Shown here: piece by piece, positions 1-12,600 of the stretch
Numbering within the stretch: position 1 is the stretch's first letter
How the letters are laid out: the number at the start of each line of letters is the position of its first letter
Assembly: GCA_020055645.1 (NCBI GenBank)
Contig: CM034549.1
Location: 1,612,001 to 1,676,000 of the forward strand
Direction of reading: 5' to 3'
DNA length: 64,000 nucleotides
From: Tomocerus qinae
Lineage: Eukaryota > Arthropoda > Collembola > Entomobryomorpha > Tomoceridae
The notes under the pieces: generated by a model
Seen by the model: the letters and a program-made list of their open reading frames with translations, nothing else
What the model was told of the DNA's origin: nothing
Database searches by the model: none
Translations under genes and position numbers: made by a program

Positions 1-58
1 AGTCAATTTATTCTGAAACTAAGGGAAAGGGAAAATGAGGGAAAAGACCCCAGACTAG
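1..58 (+). repeat. Partial repeat copy at window edge, shared with 22677-22750
   Basis: The purine-rich stretch CAATTTATTCTGAAAC followed by GGGAAAATGAGGGAAAAGAC and CCAGACTAG recurs at 22677-22750 in intron 10. That second copy has a ~17-base internal duplication. The element probably continues left of the window, so its class cannot be judged. Confidence 0.6.
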
Positions 59-60
59 GG

Positions 61-600
61 GAGCACTTTCTTCCCCAGCCCCCTCTTTCGATACGTGCCT
101 GTCTTCCCCGGCCCTTCCCAACTTGGTTGTCAGCCCAAAGTTGGATCCTACTTTGGGCTAACTACTCTTACTCTGCTTTGACATTTACATCCGTTTTACA
201 TCTGTGGTTTATTTTTATAGGTTTTGTATTTTATATTTATATTTTATTATGCTATAGGAAAATCCCAGTTGTTTGACTATTAATGGCATACAAACACGAA
301 CTTACGTATTTAAAACGAACCTTCGTTTGATGTTTCAGAGTTTCATGTAACGTCGCACAACTCGTACATTCGTACCGCACAGTGTTTTAACGATTGGATG
401 TTGGCTATATTATGCAATACACACCATAAAATATCGACCGCATCCAACCGTCAGAATCTGACTCCGACTGTGCCGTCGGAGTGTTCGGCTGGTTATCGGC
501 AGTCGAGTGAGCTCGTATTTCGCAACAATTTGCTTACACCCTTTTGGTCGACGCATGTCTTAGTCATTGGCGAAATAAATTTGGTTAAGGTGGAGTAAAA
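61..600 (+). promoter_or_regulatory. Rop 5' flank / probable 5' UTR with an upstream ORF at 398-598
   Basis: No TATA box or initiator is clear enough to place a transcription start. An ATG-initiated 66-codon upstream frame runs 398-598 and stops two bases before the Rop ATG. Its own start context is weak (T at -3). Whether it is transcribed depends on where transcription begins, which the sequence does not show. The peptide resembles nothing I know. Confidence 0.3.
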
Positions 601-628
601 ATGGCGCTGAAAGCTCTCGTTGGTCTGA
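601..628 (+). CDS. Rop: Rop coding exon 1 (start codon, residues 1-9)
   Basis: Encodes MALKALVGL plus the first base of a Lys codon; the donor GTAAGT follows at 629. The conserved MALKxLVGxKIM start of insect Rop proteins fixes both the ATG and this donor. Context is aaaATGG, which favours initiation. Confidence 0.93.
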
Positions 629-3600
629 GTAAGTAATTTATTTTTAATTAGAAAGTTCTAATTCAATATCATTTAGGTGTAGAAAGCATTTTCCTGGAAA
701 ATATCAAGTTTATTATTTATGTCAAGCACAATTGTCTAAACTTTAATAATGAAAAAAACTATATTTAATTTTATATAATGGTTGGACGTTTTTAGTCATA
801 TTATGTACTTTACTTGATATTTTTATTAGAAATTATGAATGATGTCATTCGTGGGTCAGCAAGTACCAGCAAGAAAAAACCAGGGGCGGTAGAATGGAGA
901 GTCTTGGTTGTAGACAACTTGGCCATGAGGATGGTTTCGGCCTGTTGTAAAATGCATGAAATATCTGCCGAAGGGATCACCATTGTGGAAGATTTGCATA
1001 AACGTAGAGAACCGCTCCCCTCAATGGATGCAATTTACTTAATAACGCCTTCGCAAAAGTCTGTGAATGCATTGATGGGAGATTTTGACATATTAAATCG
1101 CATCATGTATCGAACTGTGCACGTGTTTTTTACGGAAGGTAATTTTTACGAAAGTATTGTATACTTAAAAGTTCACTTAAAACTTTTCTCTGTTTTTAGA
1201 ATGTTAAATGAAAATATGCTCGAAGCTGGGCATATAAAAAGAATCGAATAAATAAAATATAATGATGTGTTTTAGTATGTCCCGAGGAATTGTTCAACGA
1301 ACTCTGCAAGTCATCTTGTGGAAAGCGGATTAAAACCTTAAAGGAAATAAACATAGCGTTTTTACCTTATGAAAGTCAGGTACGTATATTATTTGTTTTT
1401 ATTTTATAATTTCTTCCTGTATAAATATTTGCAAACAGTTTTTTGTCATTTTCTGTAATGTTATTTGCTATCGATTATAAACAAATAGTTGTTTATTATA
1501 CGTAAAAAACGACTATACTACTATTGGTATTTTATTTTACTTATTCTTAAAATATTTTCACTATGCGCTGTACTACTTTATCGTGTGACAATATTCATTA
1601 GTATCGGTAAAAAAGTGACCACATGTTGTTAGTTAATATGATATAAATCTCTTCGAATTTTATTGATATGTTGTAACAAGGGCAAATACTTGAATTTTGT
1701 TAGCACATGGCTGATACCAAATGCTACTGCAATAATTCGTAATAATTTATTTCCAACTTAGGTCTTTTCACTTGATTGTCCAGAATCATTCCAACTGTAT
1801 TACAACCCTCAACTCTCAAGTGGCCGAACAGCAAATATGGAAAGAATGGCAGAACAAATAGCTACACTGTGTGCCACTCTAGGAGAATACCCATCTGTTC
1901 GATATCGGTAAGTACATAAATATAATATTAAATAAATCAAAACAACAATATAAAACATAGAAAACGTATTTTAATGGTCACTAATTACAAATAATACTAC
2001 AGTTCATTTTATTTAATTGAGAAATTATTTTTTAAAGTTTACTTAGACTCATCCTATGCGTAGCGCTATCGTATCGTATTCATATTATTAGGGACCGAAT
2101 TCTCAGTATTTTGTATTGTACTGATTCAAAATACTCAACTTTTCACCCGACGGCCGGAATCCAGAATACAAAAGTCGAATGCTTTTGTACTCATGGGGAC
2201 CTAGTTGAGTGCATTGGATTGTACTGAGTGAGGCGAGAGAGCTCCAACTCTGTCACTCTGTCTACGAATATGTTTTCAACGTAAAATGAATTTCCGATAA
2301 TGTAAAACTCTTAATTTGCATTATCTTACCATAAATGCACAGGCTATTTACCATTGAGAGCATTGTAACATGAAATATTACCCCTTGGGGTAGCAAGTAG
2401 AAATCGTATAGAATTTGGTCATGGATATCTGCAATTTCATTGGCTAATCGAAAAAAATTTCCACCAATCGGAATCGTTTTTGAGTGTGGTTGGAATTTGA
2501 AAAAGTATACGAAAGCTCTGAGGTAACAATAAGTACGTCAAATCAAAGTTATAAAGTGATAAATTTGACAAAATTACGAACGAAACAGAGGGTGACAACC
2601 CCACGACAGAAGTAGATCCGTAACTGTGGCAACTAAATAGAAAAGACGTAATTTGAGTGCCAGCTATTACACGAAATGGCTTTCAAGGGGGGTTTCAATT
2701 TTCCAAAAGTTAAACTTTGTTCAACTGAGGGTTTTCTTGACAACGATAGAATAAGAATATGCAAGATGCCTCGAATTTGTCACTCTATAGTAACGCATTT
2801 GTTTAAAATAATATCAACTCCATTACAAGGTGGGAGGGGGTTTCCCGGATTTTTGCACCCAATTCGTATTCTACTTGATAACCATGGTTACTTTCGGCTT
2901 GGGTGCTTACTGCTTACTTCTCTGTTGCAGTATAGGTGGAATTCGAATTGGGTGCAAACTCGGAAAATATCCCTCTATGTCTCCACCTTGTATTGTTATC
3001 TTCTTTCAACGTCAATGTACAGGAGAGGATACCACCTATACTCACTGTGGAAAGTAAGGTAACTGTTGACTTTGTTAACGGAGTGACTACGCCAGTAATC
3101 CCTTCCATAGTAACTGAAATAACACGGGGTTAGTGGGTTAGATGTGTCGCCCGCCTGGCTGGTGTGTGTTAAAAGTGATTTTAACGTGCGAAAGCTATGT
3201 TACGCGCTTCTACCCTGAACGAAAGTCATTTTGGATATGATCTCTAGGATGTTTCCATGGGGCTGTAAAAAACAGATCAAATTGGTAAACTTAAAGGGAG
3301 TTAAAGTTTTAGACTAGAAACATTTGTAACTGAATTACAAGTCTTCATAAACTTAATGCACAATAAAATTCGAATCAAAATCATTTTTCGAAATTTCAAA
3401 ATTTTGGATTTTTGAAAAATATTTTGAATGCCCCATGTAGAGAACAACAATGCGATCATTTTGTCACTGGTTTCGTCAAAATCGGTTCAGTAGTTTTGAA
3501 ATTACTCCCACTTAAAGTTTGTGGGTAAAAACCGCCATAGCTCAAGGTGCATGTAAATAAAGGTGACGAATCAAGCCTTTATTTTAGGAATAATCTACGG

Positions 3601-6600
3601 GACCATTTGGTCCCGGACTGTCCCAGCTTAGTTGTAGCTTGTTACCTATAGCAACCGAACTGAGCTGGGACAGTCCGGGACCATTTGGTCCCGCAGATTA
3701 TTCCTGACATTTCAATGGAAAAATGGGCTTGGTTCGTCACCTGTTATAAATCGGGTGTTGGTTGCTATACGCACCTTGACCATAGCTCCAAAACAGCGGA
3801 TTTTTTAAAAAATTCGAAAAATTAGTTTTCCCATATTTTAAAGTAGAGTAGATGCTGAAATTATCAACTTCGTCTGTTACAATCGGTTCCCAGTCTCTGG
3901 GTGATCTCTTATATTTTTACTCATTAGTGTATCACTATAACGATACTATCAATTGAAGTGTAAACTCGAAAATCTGTATTGAAATAGCGTAACTATAGGA
4001 ATAGAATGAGTCTAAAGCGGCCTTAATAAAAGGTTATCTGAAAGGGTTGACCAAAGAGGTCATTAAGATCTGAATGCAAATGAAACCTGTCAGAAATCTT
4101 AACATGGATAGAACCAAGGCATATAAACTGTTTCCTTGCCTCCCGTTCTCCTCCCTCGCTCGTATCAGGTGGGTTCAGTAGAAGTGTTAAGAGATAAGAA
4201 AGTTTGAACTTTTATATGGGCTTTCTTTCGAATTGGTCCCATTCCGGTCCCAGGGCTCTGGGAATTATAGTCATGGATACCCATCCTTCAGGAGTAAATT
4301 GCAAGCCCCTAAAAGTTCAAACTCTCTTATGAGACCTCCCTCCACTGAACCCACCTGAAGCAGGGAAAGGGAAGTGGGTAAGCAGTTTATTTGCATTGAT
4401 TATACCGTCGTATAGTTAACAGCAAAAACCGTAGAAATAGAAAGACACCATACCTGTAGTCTGTAGTACATTAAGGATATCTTTCTATTTGCCAAAACAA
4501 CCGTTCAACAAATTAAAATATCAAAGTTGATGGAGCCATAGTTACAAGTGAGACTGATTGGTAAAGTTAGCCGTACAGAACATTTTGCAAAAAAATTTCA
4601 GTTTTTTCACTCGTGGATCTGAATTGAACGATTTAGATCCACAGCTATTTTGACATTAAATTAATACTTTTGCAATTTGAATTTGCATTCATAATGTCTC
4701 ACTGTGACATAAAAGTCCAAGCAGCAAGGCAAAACTAAAGACTTTAGGAGGAGTACTTTGCATCGTTTACCCGTTGACTCCTATTTGGGGATGATATGGC
4801 TCTGTTTGCGGTCTTGATGATAGATAGTCTCATTATTGTAACTATGGCTCCATCAACTTTGGGATATGCTTGTTATTGATTGAACGGCCGCTGATTAAAA
4901 TTTTGTAAGTATGTCTAACCTCAAGATGAGTACACACGACTATGACAACCGGTTAAATATATATAAATATATATGTTACAGGAAATTTGTACAGACCGGA
5001 CGTTTGCATAGGTCCGGCAGGACATGTGTACACGGCCTATGTCCTGAAGTCGGATATTTGAATTATCCTAGGACATGTGATTATAGGACATTTTATTATA
5101 GATTATATAAGGATGTTCCAAATAATGAAATATCATTACGCACAGCGTCTAAACTATCTTCTAGTGGAACAGGGCAGGGATTCGTAAAATTTAATGTTTT
5201 TGTAAAGATGCATGTTCCAGTAGCAGATGCAAATGCAAAAGACATAATTTTAAATGCAACTCAAAGTGTCACAGCAGTTCTTGTTTTAACAATTGAAATT
5301 TTTACATCGTGATGTGAACTACGGTAAAACATTATTTTACCAAAATTTATAATTAAAATAATTAACATAAATGTACAAATAAAATTTTGACTGATTTTGA
5401 TGTTAAAAATGATTGTTCTGTTTAAATTAGTGTTTAACGTCAATATTATCGCTAAAACTTCCATTTCTACACTTGTCCTAGGCTATCTTTACAATTACTT
5501 TTCATTTATCCTAGGACATGTGCACATATCCGAGGACAAGTGCACATGAGCGTTTCGAACGAAAAAGGAGGAATATAAAATCAATTTACTATTTAGTTTA
5601 ATCCATAGTTACTAATGTGTCAATTTTGATAATAATGAAAAGTCAGGGGTAGGATTTACCGATGATAAGTTAGCAATTGCGATGAAAGTAAACCGCTTTT
5701 CCTGCAATGCAATTAAAGGGAGCGTGTGTAAAAACAAGTAAGGAAACTTATATGGTGTCAGATCGGTTTAAGAATTGTGCACTTTTGTCCTTCATCAGTT
5801 CAATTCAGAGTCGCTTGAAATTAACTTAAACATTGGAAACTAAATTTTCTAAATAAGAAAGTAGTATTACAAATACAAGTGTAATGATTTTGTCTATTTT
5901 TCAAAAATCGCGAATTTCGGTTGACCTGCTTTATAGTGTGTGTAGCACATGTTACTGTTGTTTCAATGACATCCTTTCAATAATGACAATACTTTGCATT
6001 TCATCAAGAAACGATGTCAATTTTAAATTTTGGTAATATTTAAGCACCCCATTGAATTGGCGGTAGATAATCATATAATATAATACTTTATAACTAACTA
6101 AGCCCCAGTATTAATGCAGAATTTCAAAATGATTCAAAAAATGATTTAAAAATTCAAAATGATTTCAAAATGATTCAAAAAAATGTTTAATTTTCGAAAT
6201 AAGCTAATCATTCATATTGGACTTCCTTGTTTTATGAAATATGTTTTGTGTACACTTTTATTATATAGCGATGGCGTTAAAGATTCTCACGCTAAAAGAG
6301 CGGTTCAGCTTGTTGGTAATAAATAACGAAAAAAAAAATATTCCCACAATAAAATTGAAGTCGATTTTAGCCGAAAATGCAGGCAAAGCACGTTCAAGAG
6401 AGGGAATATAAACTTTTCACTATGTTTATTTGCTTTTGAAGTAATTGGTGTTAACTACGAAATAATTGTGTCCGTATGACATCAATAACTTGAAAACTAA
6501 GTACCTAAGCCAAGATAATTTCTTACATGTTATTTGAACTGGGATCAGGTAAGCTGATAGTCCGAGTAAACGAATTAAAATTTCAATTTCTTTCTTATTT

Positions 6601-9600
6601 TATTTTCATATGCAGCAGTAGGACTACTCTCCCTATCTCACCCTGCCCTTGGCTTACTAGCATTCGTTTTGGCACAAAATTGTCGAATTTAAAAAAATGA
6701 AAAAAAATCGATTTTAATTTTTTGCATTTGACTACCAACCTACCTGATCCCAGTCCCAATAATAGTCACTTAGGTAATTATTACGACTTCGTCCTTGAGT
6801 AAAACCAATGTTGTATTAATTTTTAAAAAACCCATTATATTAAGTGTTGTATTATGAACTGGAACCTCGTCTTAAGTGCTGAGGGCTTCTCAAGACGTCC
6901 AATCGTCCAACCGATACGTGGAAATCGGCGTCTTGACGACTGTAATAAAATTCATACTCCTAATGCCCGTCCATCATTTGTTGCAATTCCATAGTTGAAA
7001 AATTTTACCCCTGATATTTCATTTTTATCTTAATTGTAACTATGGATTAAAAAATCATAAAATAAAACTTTATATTCCTCCTTTTTCGTCCGAAACGCTC
7101 ACATGTCCTAGGATAATTCAAATATCCGACTTCAGGACAGGCCGTGTATTATGGTACCGCTGCCACAGTTCTCTCTTTGTATTCGAAAGACAATGGATCA
7201 TATGTTGCATTATTGTCAAAACCAGATCACTTCTTCTGTACAGATAGGTATTGGTGCTATCCTTTATGTACTATTTTAGTTTCCATAGGGTTAGATTTGT
7301 CGCCCGTCCGGTGTGTGTTAAAATTGGTTTTAACCTGTGAAAGCTATGTCACGCCTTACTGCCCTGTACGAAAGTCATTTTGGATATAATCGCTAGGCTG
7401 TTTCCAGTTTCGGGGCAGGAATGTGAAAAACATTTAAAATTGGGTAATGGTTACTTTCAGTCTGCACTCAGTACATGTTCAAAAAAATTGCTTTTTTATT
7501 AACCTTAATTGTAATTATCAATTATTGAAACGTAACTCCTTACAAATTATTGATAAAAACATGAAGCTATGGATGATGGATAATTGTTGTTAGAAGAAAT
7601 CAATGAAACATTTACAATTTACGTATTTAAATGAGAATACAGAATATAGCACTGCACTTTGAAATAATTGTGGAGGTCATTGTTGCGTCTCATTGGATGT
7701 TGTTGCCAGTAAGTCCAGGAAATAAATACCAAAGACAAGGAACGAAAGCGGTGAGAAGGCCGAGTTAAATCGCAATAAGATACCACATATTACGTAATCA
7801 AAAAATGTAGCCGGTTTTAGGACCATCTTTTCCCTCTGTCATCAAATGTCAACATTTAATGAATTAATTTGAATCAAAAATGTTTATTTTCATTTTTTGG
7901 TCTATTTATTACCCGATTCTGTTTATAGTACTTATATTTAAATGAGAATATGGCACTGCACTATATGTAATATAATAAGATATAGTACAGTACCGTTTCG
8001 GTATATTGGACGGAATATATAATGATATTGTCACTTCAACCTACCCATTCTTCTATGCAATATCTAATATCTGCCTCTTCACACATTGTGGCAATTGTGA
8101 ATATACTATATACGAATAGTATTTACTATGTACATAATGGGTAATAAATAGACCAAAAAATGAAAATAAACATTTTTGATTCAAATTAATTCATTAAATG
8201 TTGACATTTGATGACAGAGGGAAAAGATGGTCCTAAAACCGGCTACATTTTTTGATTACGTAATATGTGGTATCTTATTGCGATTTAACTCGGCCTTCTC
8301 ACCGCTTTCGTTCCCTGTCTTTGATATTTATTTCCTGGACTTACTGGCAACAACATCCAATGAGACGCAAGAAAAATTCATTCGAGGGAGCCTGAGGATT
8401 CATTCGAGGGAGCCTGAGGGTTAGTATGGCTGGAAGTCGTGTTATACTACACTCCGTGTATTTATTGATTTTCCTATGGAAAATTGTATTATCAAGTGAA
8501 AAAAACCATCCACAATGTGTAGTTTTCAACACTGAACCCGATTTTCACATTATTATTTGTGTGCGAAAAGTGACATTAGAAAAAACTGCAGATTTGATAA
8601 TTCAAAAAATTATATTGGATCTACACACACCACACCAAACTATCCACGATGACGTCAAATGGAAATTAGTGGTATCTCAATATGGAAATACACTGGAAAT
8701 ACACAAAACCAAACATATACACGAGACACTTCTTATCAGCACATTCATCCTAACGTATGTACTAAAACACCATTCTTATTATCTCTACCTTCCTTCTTAT
8801 AATCTACTCTGTCAAATATCTAAACACCTGAATAAGATGACACGGCTATTACTTTACACAACTATTACTATGCTACTTATAACTAAAAACCTACCCAGGC
8901 CAAGAAAACTTCTATTCATTATAATGCTACAATCCGGGGTGAATATCCTAAATCCTGGACCGACCTGCTCATTATGCCCTGATGGAAATAAAACACGCAA
9001 AAACCAACTAGTAATAAATTGCATTGAATGTAATAAGTTGTTTCACCGGACCTGTTTAAACATCAGCTACAAATTATTCAATGAATTACAAGATAATAAA
9101 ACCTGGAAATGTTTAGACTGCGTAAATGGAAAAACACGAGACTGCTCTCTATGCTCTAAAAGTAATAAACGATATATTTTATACACATGTACAGAATGCA
9201 GAGTAACATGCCACAAAAGCTGTTTGAAAAAACAAAATCTATTAACAAAATGCTCGATAACTGGATGGAAATGCAACAATTGCACTAGACAATCAATTTG
9301 CCAAATACAATCTACCTCTTTCTCAAAAATTGGAAAAATGAAAGGAATCAAGATAGCCCACATAAATGTGAGAAACATCAAATCAATGAGCAAAAAAGAT
9401 GAAACCAAAACTCTACTCTACGAACATAATCTTGATATACTCATAATTTCTGAAACTTGGCTCAACAACAAAATAACAGATGCTGAATATGCCTGCCCAG
9501 GATACCAAATCTTAAGGAAAGACAGATCCCATATAAATATAAACGACGGAGATGGTGGTGGACTCCTGATCTATATCAAAGACATTTGGCAGATAGACTG

Positions 9601-12600
9601 CCACGATTCTTCATTTCAAAACCCTCACGAGTCTATCAAATTTACTATTAAAAAACCTCACCTTAAACCAATTACAGTTCTAGGTATATATACACCGAAG
9701 ACCCCCAATAGTGCATTTTTAACTGAATTGGAAATCGAAGCTACTAAATCTGATAACGAATTTTACATAATAGGAGATATGAACATTGACCAACTTAAAA
9801 GTGACAATATTAGTAGAAAATTTAAATCACTATGCACACAACTAAATATAGAACAATTGATAAAAAACCAACCCGCGTGACACCTAATTCAACCTCTCTA
9901 TTAGACCTAATAATAACAAATAGATCTCAAAATGTGCACAGTAGTGGAGTTCTTAACACTGGAATTGCAGATCACTCTATTATATACGTAGTAAGGAAGC
10001 TGAAACATCAACCTACGGAAAATAAAACTATCATAAGGTCATAGTGCATACATAAAATACTCTGATTGTTTATGCCACAATTGGGGATGTTGCTATGTAT
10101 CTAACAAAAAAAGTAAACAACTAAACTAAGTCAATGTAGATTCACAGAGCCCGTCCAGGGTCTGTTTATGAAAGCCAGTCTGTATAAATGACACATAAAA
10201 ATACCAATCCGATATCACCACAATCATATAAAATTTATTAGCTTACTAAATATCGTAAGCTATTGTGAACGGCCCTAACAGTCTGTCCTACTGTAGACAA
10301 AATTTTCCTAATTCCATATATAACCCCACCACTACCCACCATTTTAATTCGGCTTAAAAATGGTAACATTTGGCAGAATATTTTGAAAAAACTCCAGCTG
10401 CCACTACTTCAAAAGATACACTGATACACACAGAAGAGACAAAAATGACAAAAGTCCATTTTTTGCTGTTAACAATTAGTATGCAAGATCAGCAATCATC
10501 GGGTGGGCAATCCAATTTACAGACAAATTTGTATAAATGTGTGATAAAAAATTGGTTAGCCAGTGTTCCCTACTTAAAAAGAACTTTGTCAATGAAATCC
10601 GTCCCATTTTGCCCCAGGGCTGCTTTTTTACTGATTCCATACACTATGTAACCGCAAGACATTAGACAAGATATACAAAGATGCACTATGCGTGCATGTG
10701 CGGTGGTGGAATGTTGAGTTTATCGCAAGCTAGTTATTCCATTACAATAGTTTATTATGCATGTACCCCCTTGTGCCCTACCTATTGTCCTTCTCAAAAA
10801 ACACTGAAAACAGTCGGACTAACTGAGATAGAAGAAAGAAATTCACCTTTTTTATAGAACACCATATACGCACAGCACAGGCAGTCAGATTTCAGATTTG
10901 GATTGCATAAAAATGACAATGAAAGTCTGATCATAGTAGTTTGTAGTTATTAGATGGAGATGTATTATTTCAAATTTAGCGCAACAGCACATTGTTACCA
11001 AGGACAGACACTTTTCTCAATAAGCCCTATGACCGAGAATGAGAGTTGCATAAATGACCACTTTTTTTGGCAAAAGCGATATAAGTGGAAGAATACTGGA
11101 CCGAAAATTACAAGATTGGTATCGCCAGAAAGCCCGATTCTTCATTGACAACGACATTAAGAGACATTTTCATTTGATGGTCTATGTTAGAAGTAATTGA
11201 TATTTTAACCATCAAATATAGCCAAAAAATGCCATTTTTTAGGGAAACATCAATTACTTCCAACCTAGGCTATCAAATGAAAATGTCTCTTAATGTCGTT
11301 GTCAATGAAGAATCGGGCTTTCTGGCGATACCAATCTTGTAATTTTCGGTCCAGTATTCTTCCACTTATATCGCTTTTGCTAAAAGAAATTTAACATGGA
11401 ATATGATAGTCAAGATATGATTTGAGTTTCCATGCACCCTCACGATAAGAAGAAATTACAAAAACGTCGACAAGAATCAATTACGTAAAATGGTGAAGAC
11501 AGCCCCATGGTGGATCCTTGATAATTGCAATAATGTAAATAGTGCCTTTGCTTTCTTCAACTACACTTTAACTTTTATACTGAATACACTCATTCCAGAA
11601 AAAACCATACACGTAAAATACAAACGACCGAAATGGATGACCTGTCAATATATGTCAGCTTGCAAAGAAAGAGACAAAGTCAAGAAAATTGCGCTAAAAT
11701 CAGGAAACAAAGCTGAGTGGTCATCATACAAATTAATTAGAAATAAATTAAATCGTGAAAAAGACAAACTAAAAGCAAAACAAATTGAAGATGATATTTC
11801 CAACAACGGCAATCCAACAAAGGCGGCTTGGAATATATTCAACGACGAAACTGGTAGAACACACAAAATTACACCAATAGACAAACTACAAATAGGAACC
11901 CGTACACTAACAATTGAAACCGAAATTGCAAATGAACTATGCAAATCCTTCGTAATACCATTAATACAAACAAATACAAATATAACAAATATGCCTGATA
12001 ATTTTCTTACCAATGCAATTGGAACAACTTTAACTACTATGAAATTCACAGAAGATGAAGTTATTAAAGCCATACAAGAAAATCCATCTAATAAATCTCC
12101 AGGATCAGATGGCATATCTGCAACCTTTCTCAAACTCATATGCTACGAAATATCTCCGATCCTGACTAAACTGATTAACTTATCTCTCATGAATGGAGAA
12201 TTTCCAGAAATATACAAAAAAGCCATCGTCATCCCCATCTATAAGGGAAAAGGAGAAAAATGCGACTCGCTTAACTACAGACCCATATCCATATTATGTT
12301 CAACATCAAAAATACTGGAAAGACTGGTATATGCAAAACTAAAGACATTCGTCAACAAGGAGAAAAAATTATCATCATCACAACACGGTTTTAGATCTGG
12401 ATTCTCAACTTTCACAGCAATAGCACGCTTGACTAACGACATCTTCAGTGCTGGAGAAAGTAGAAAATACACTATCGCGATTTTCATCGACTATAAACGT
12501 GCATTTGAAACCCCTCTCCTTGAAGAGTTCAGTGAAAAACTTAGCAGTGTTGGTATAAATCAAAATGTGAAAAATTGGATACTCTCCTTCATGAAAGAAC

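Larger units (their letters stand above)
5031..7146 (+). mobile_element. Internally deleted DNA transposon with 46-48 base terminal inverted repeats, split by a second element
   Basis: Ends 5031-5078 (starting CACGGCCTATGTCCTGAAG) and 7101-7146 (ending CTTCAGGACAGGCCGTG) are near-perfect inverted complements, and TA flanks both sides. Removing the 1553-base insertion at 5548-7100 leaves about 560 bases. Repeats of TCCTAGGACATGT and its variants near 5068, 5478, 5505 and 5530 look like subterminal transposase-binding sites. The opposite arm of the host palindrome (14440-14460) shows the approximate empty site. It retains only the tail of a transposase gene (see 5112-5296). Confidence 0.8.

Noticed and set aside
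2676-3133. Several overlapping frames up to 128 codons on both strands
   Set aside because: They lie in a hairpin MITE and its flank and disagree in frame; no protein-like content.
4911-5111. N-terminal part of the 133-codon frame over the Cys-rich transposase tail
   Set aside because: This stretch is terminal-inverted-repeat and palindrome-arm sequence, not protein; only the segment from about 5112 resembles the transposase family.
7144-7389. 81-codon frame (+), with a matching frame on the minus strand at 14144-14455
   Set aside because: Both are the same sequence in opposite arms of the large palindrome, with no motif; duplication of a chance frame rather than conservation of a protein.
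9067-9408. 113-codon minus-strand frame
   Set aside because: Antisense shadow of the PHD/endonuclease coding region.
11645-12139. 164-codon minus-strand frame
   Set aside because: Antisense shadow of the reverse transcriptase gene.
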